Shown here: positions 6,516-6,761 of the stretch, in pieces
How the letters are laid out: every line of letters begins with the position of its first letter
Position numbering within the stretch: position 1 is the first letter of the stretch
DNA from: Phycisphaerales bacterium
GTDB taxonomy: Bacteria; Planctomycetota; Phycisphaerae; Tepidisphaerales; Tepidisphaeraceae
NCBI GenBank assembly: GCA_028288905.1
Contig: JAQGHJ010000173.1
Coordinates: 1 to 6,761 of the forward strand
Reading direction: 5' to 3'
Length of the DNA stretch: 6,761 bases
The notes under the pieces: generated by a model
Told to the model about the DNA's origin: nothing
Databases searched by the model: none
Seen by the model: the letters and a program-made list of their open reading frames with translations, nothing else
Translations under genes and position numbers: made by a program

Positions 6516-6549
6516 GTCCGGCACCGACGGAACCCGTGCCCGGTGCGGC

Positions 6550-6578
6550 TTGACACCCCTTCCGAGCGGTTTGATACT
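6550..6578 (+). promoter_or_regulatory. sigma70-type promoter of the right-edge gene
   Basis: TTGACA (6550-6555) is a perfect -35 box. A 17-base spacer separates it from GATACT (6573-6578), a 4-of-6 match to the -10 consensus, in a locally AT-richer patch (TTTGATACTTT). Transcription would start near 6585, giving a leader of about 65 bases before the TTG at 6651. Confidence 0.65.
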
Positions 6579-6635
6579 TTCCCGTTTCGCCCGGCCGCGC
6601 GCCGGGCGAGCGCGGCACGCCCGCGGAGTTCGCGC

Positions 6636-6642
6636 GAGGGAG
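6636..6642 (+). promoter_or_regulatory. ribosome binding site of the right-edge gene
   Basis: GAGGGAG lies 8 bases before TTG at 6651. The match and spacing are good, and it is the main reason for calling a TTG start. Confidence 0.65.
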
Positions 6643-6650
6643 TACGAGCC

Positions 6651-6761
6651 TTGACCAAGCGGATCGGCCGGTTGTGCGTGGTGTGGGCGGCCGCCGCGGC
6701 TGCGTGCGGCGGCGTCGCCGGCGGTTGCGCGGCCGCGGGGGCAGCCCCCCAGGCCGGCGGC
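6651..6761 (+). CDS. N-terminus of a probable exported protein, cut by the window edge
   Basis: Only the first 37 codons are present, and the frame is open to the edge. The product starts MTKRIGRLCVVWAAAAA: a short basic n-region (K3, R4, R7) followed by a hydrophobic Ala/Val core, as in a signal peptide. Cysteines at 18 and 25 follow small residues (AAAC, AGGC), so a lipoprotein is possible, but neither is a strong lipobox because the -3 position lacks Leu/Val/Ile. The TTG start is supported by the ribosome binding site 8 bases upstream and by the promoter. The function cannot be read from this fragment. Confidence 0.6.
   Translation, partial: MTKRIGRLCVVWAAAAAACGGVAGGCAAAGAAPQAGG

Overview
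The window is very GC-rich (about 70% by eye), with strong G/C bias at third codon positions. It has wide intergenic spaces full of short palindromic repeats and few clear -10/-35 promoters. Together with the gene types (gamma-beta fused urease, CAAX-protease-like membrane protein, tandem TFIIB-type zinc ribbon protein), this suggests a Gemmata-like planctomycete. The assignment rests on style and memory, not on a phylogenetic marker.

Layout from left to right. Positions 1-301 are non-coding and hold a long, nearly perfect inverted repeat (116-211) that looks like a REPIN, i.e. two REP-type units head to head. Positions 302-2882 encode urease structural proteins: a fused gamma/beta subunit (ureAB, 302-1099) and the catalytic alpha subunit (ureC, 1167-2882), with every nickel-binding and catalytic residue present. 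No urease accessory genes (ureD, E, F, G) lie in the window. Directly after ureC, on the minus strand, is the frameshifted C-terminal end of what looks like an IS630-family transposase (2894-2981). It is followed by about 400 bases with no convincing gene but with GC-rich hairpins.

Positions 3386-4606 carry a close two-gene unit: a CPBP/CAAX-type intramembrane protease homologue (3386-4159) and, 15 bases later, a small protein with two zinc-ribbon modules (4175-4606). Next comes a 93-residue protein of unknown function (4690-4971), bracketed by a 31-base inverted repeat pair (4615-4645 and 5031-5061, 29 of 31 matching). A PLP-dependent cysteine desulfurase-family enzyme follows (5145-6386), ending in a low-complexity repeat tract that supplies its last codons and its stop.

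Positions 6387-6650 contain a purine-rich tract, a hairpin, another copy of the REP-like unit seen at the left edge, two abutting 10-base palindromes, and the best sigma70-like promoter of the window. The promoter and a strong ribosome binding site lead into a TTG-started gene whose N-terminus looks like a secretion signal (6651 to the right edge).

All confident genes lie on the plus strand, but they do not form one operon. Urease releases ammonia from urea, the desulfurase mobilises sulfur from cysteine, and the protease/zinc-ribbon pair is probably a separate membrane-linked function. I saw no clear new defence or biosynthetic system. The least explained parts are the two palindromic repeat families, the repeat-bracketed 93-residue gene, and the structured segment just before the CAAX protease gene.
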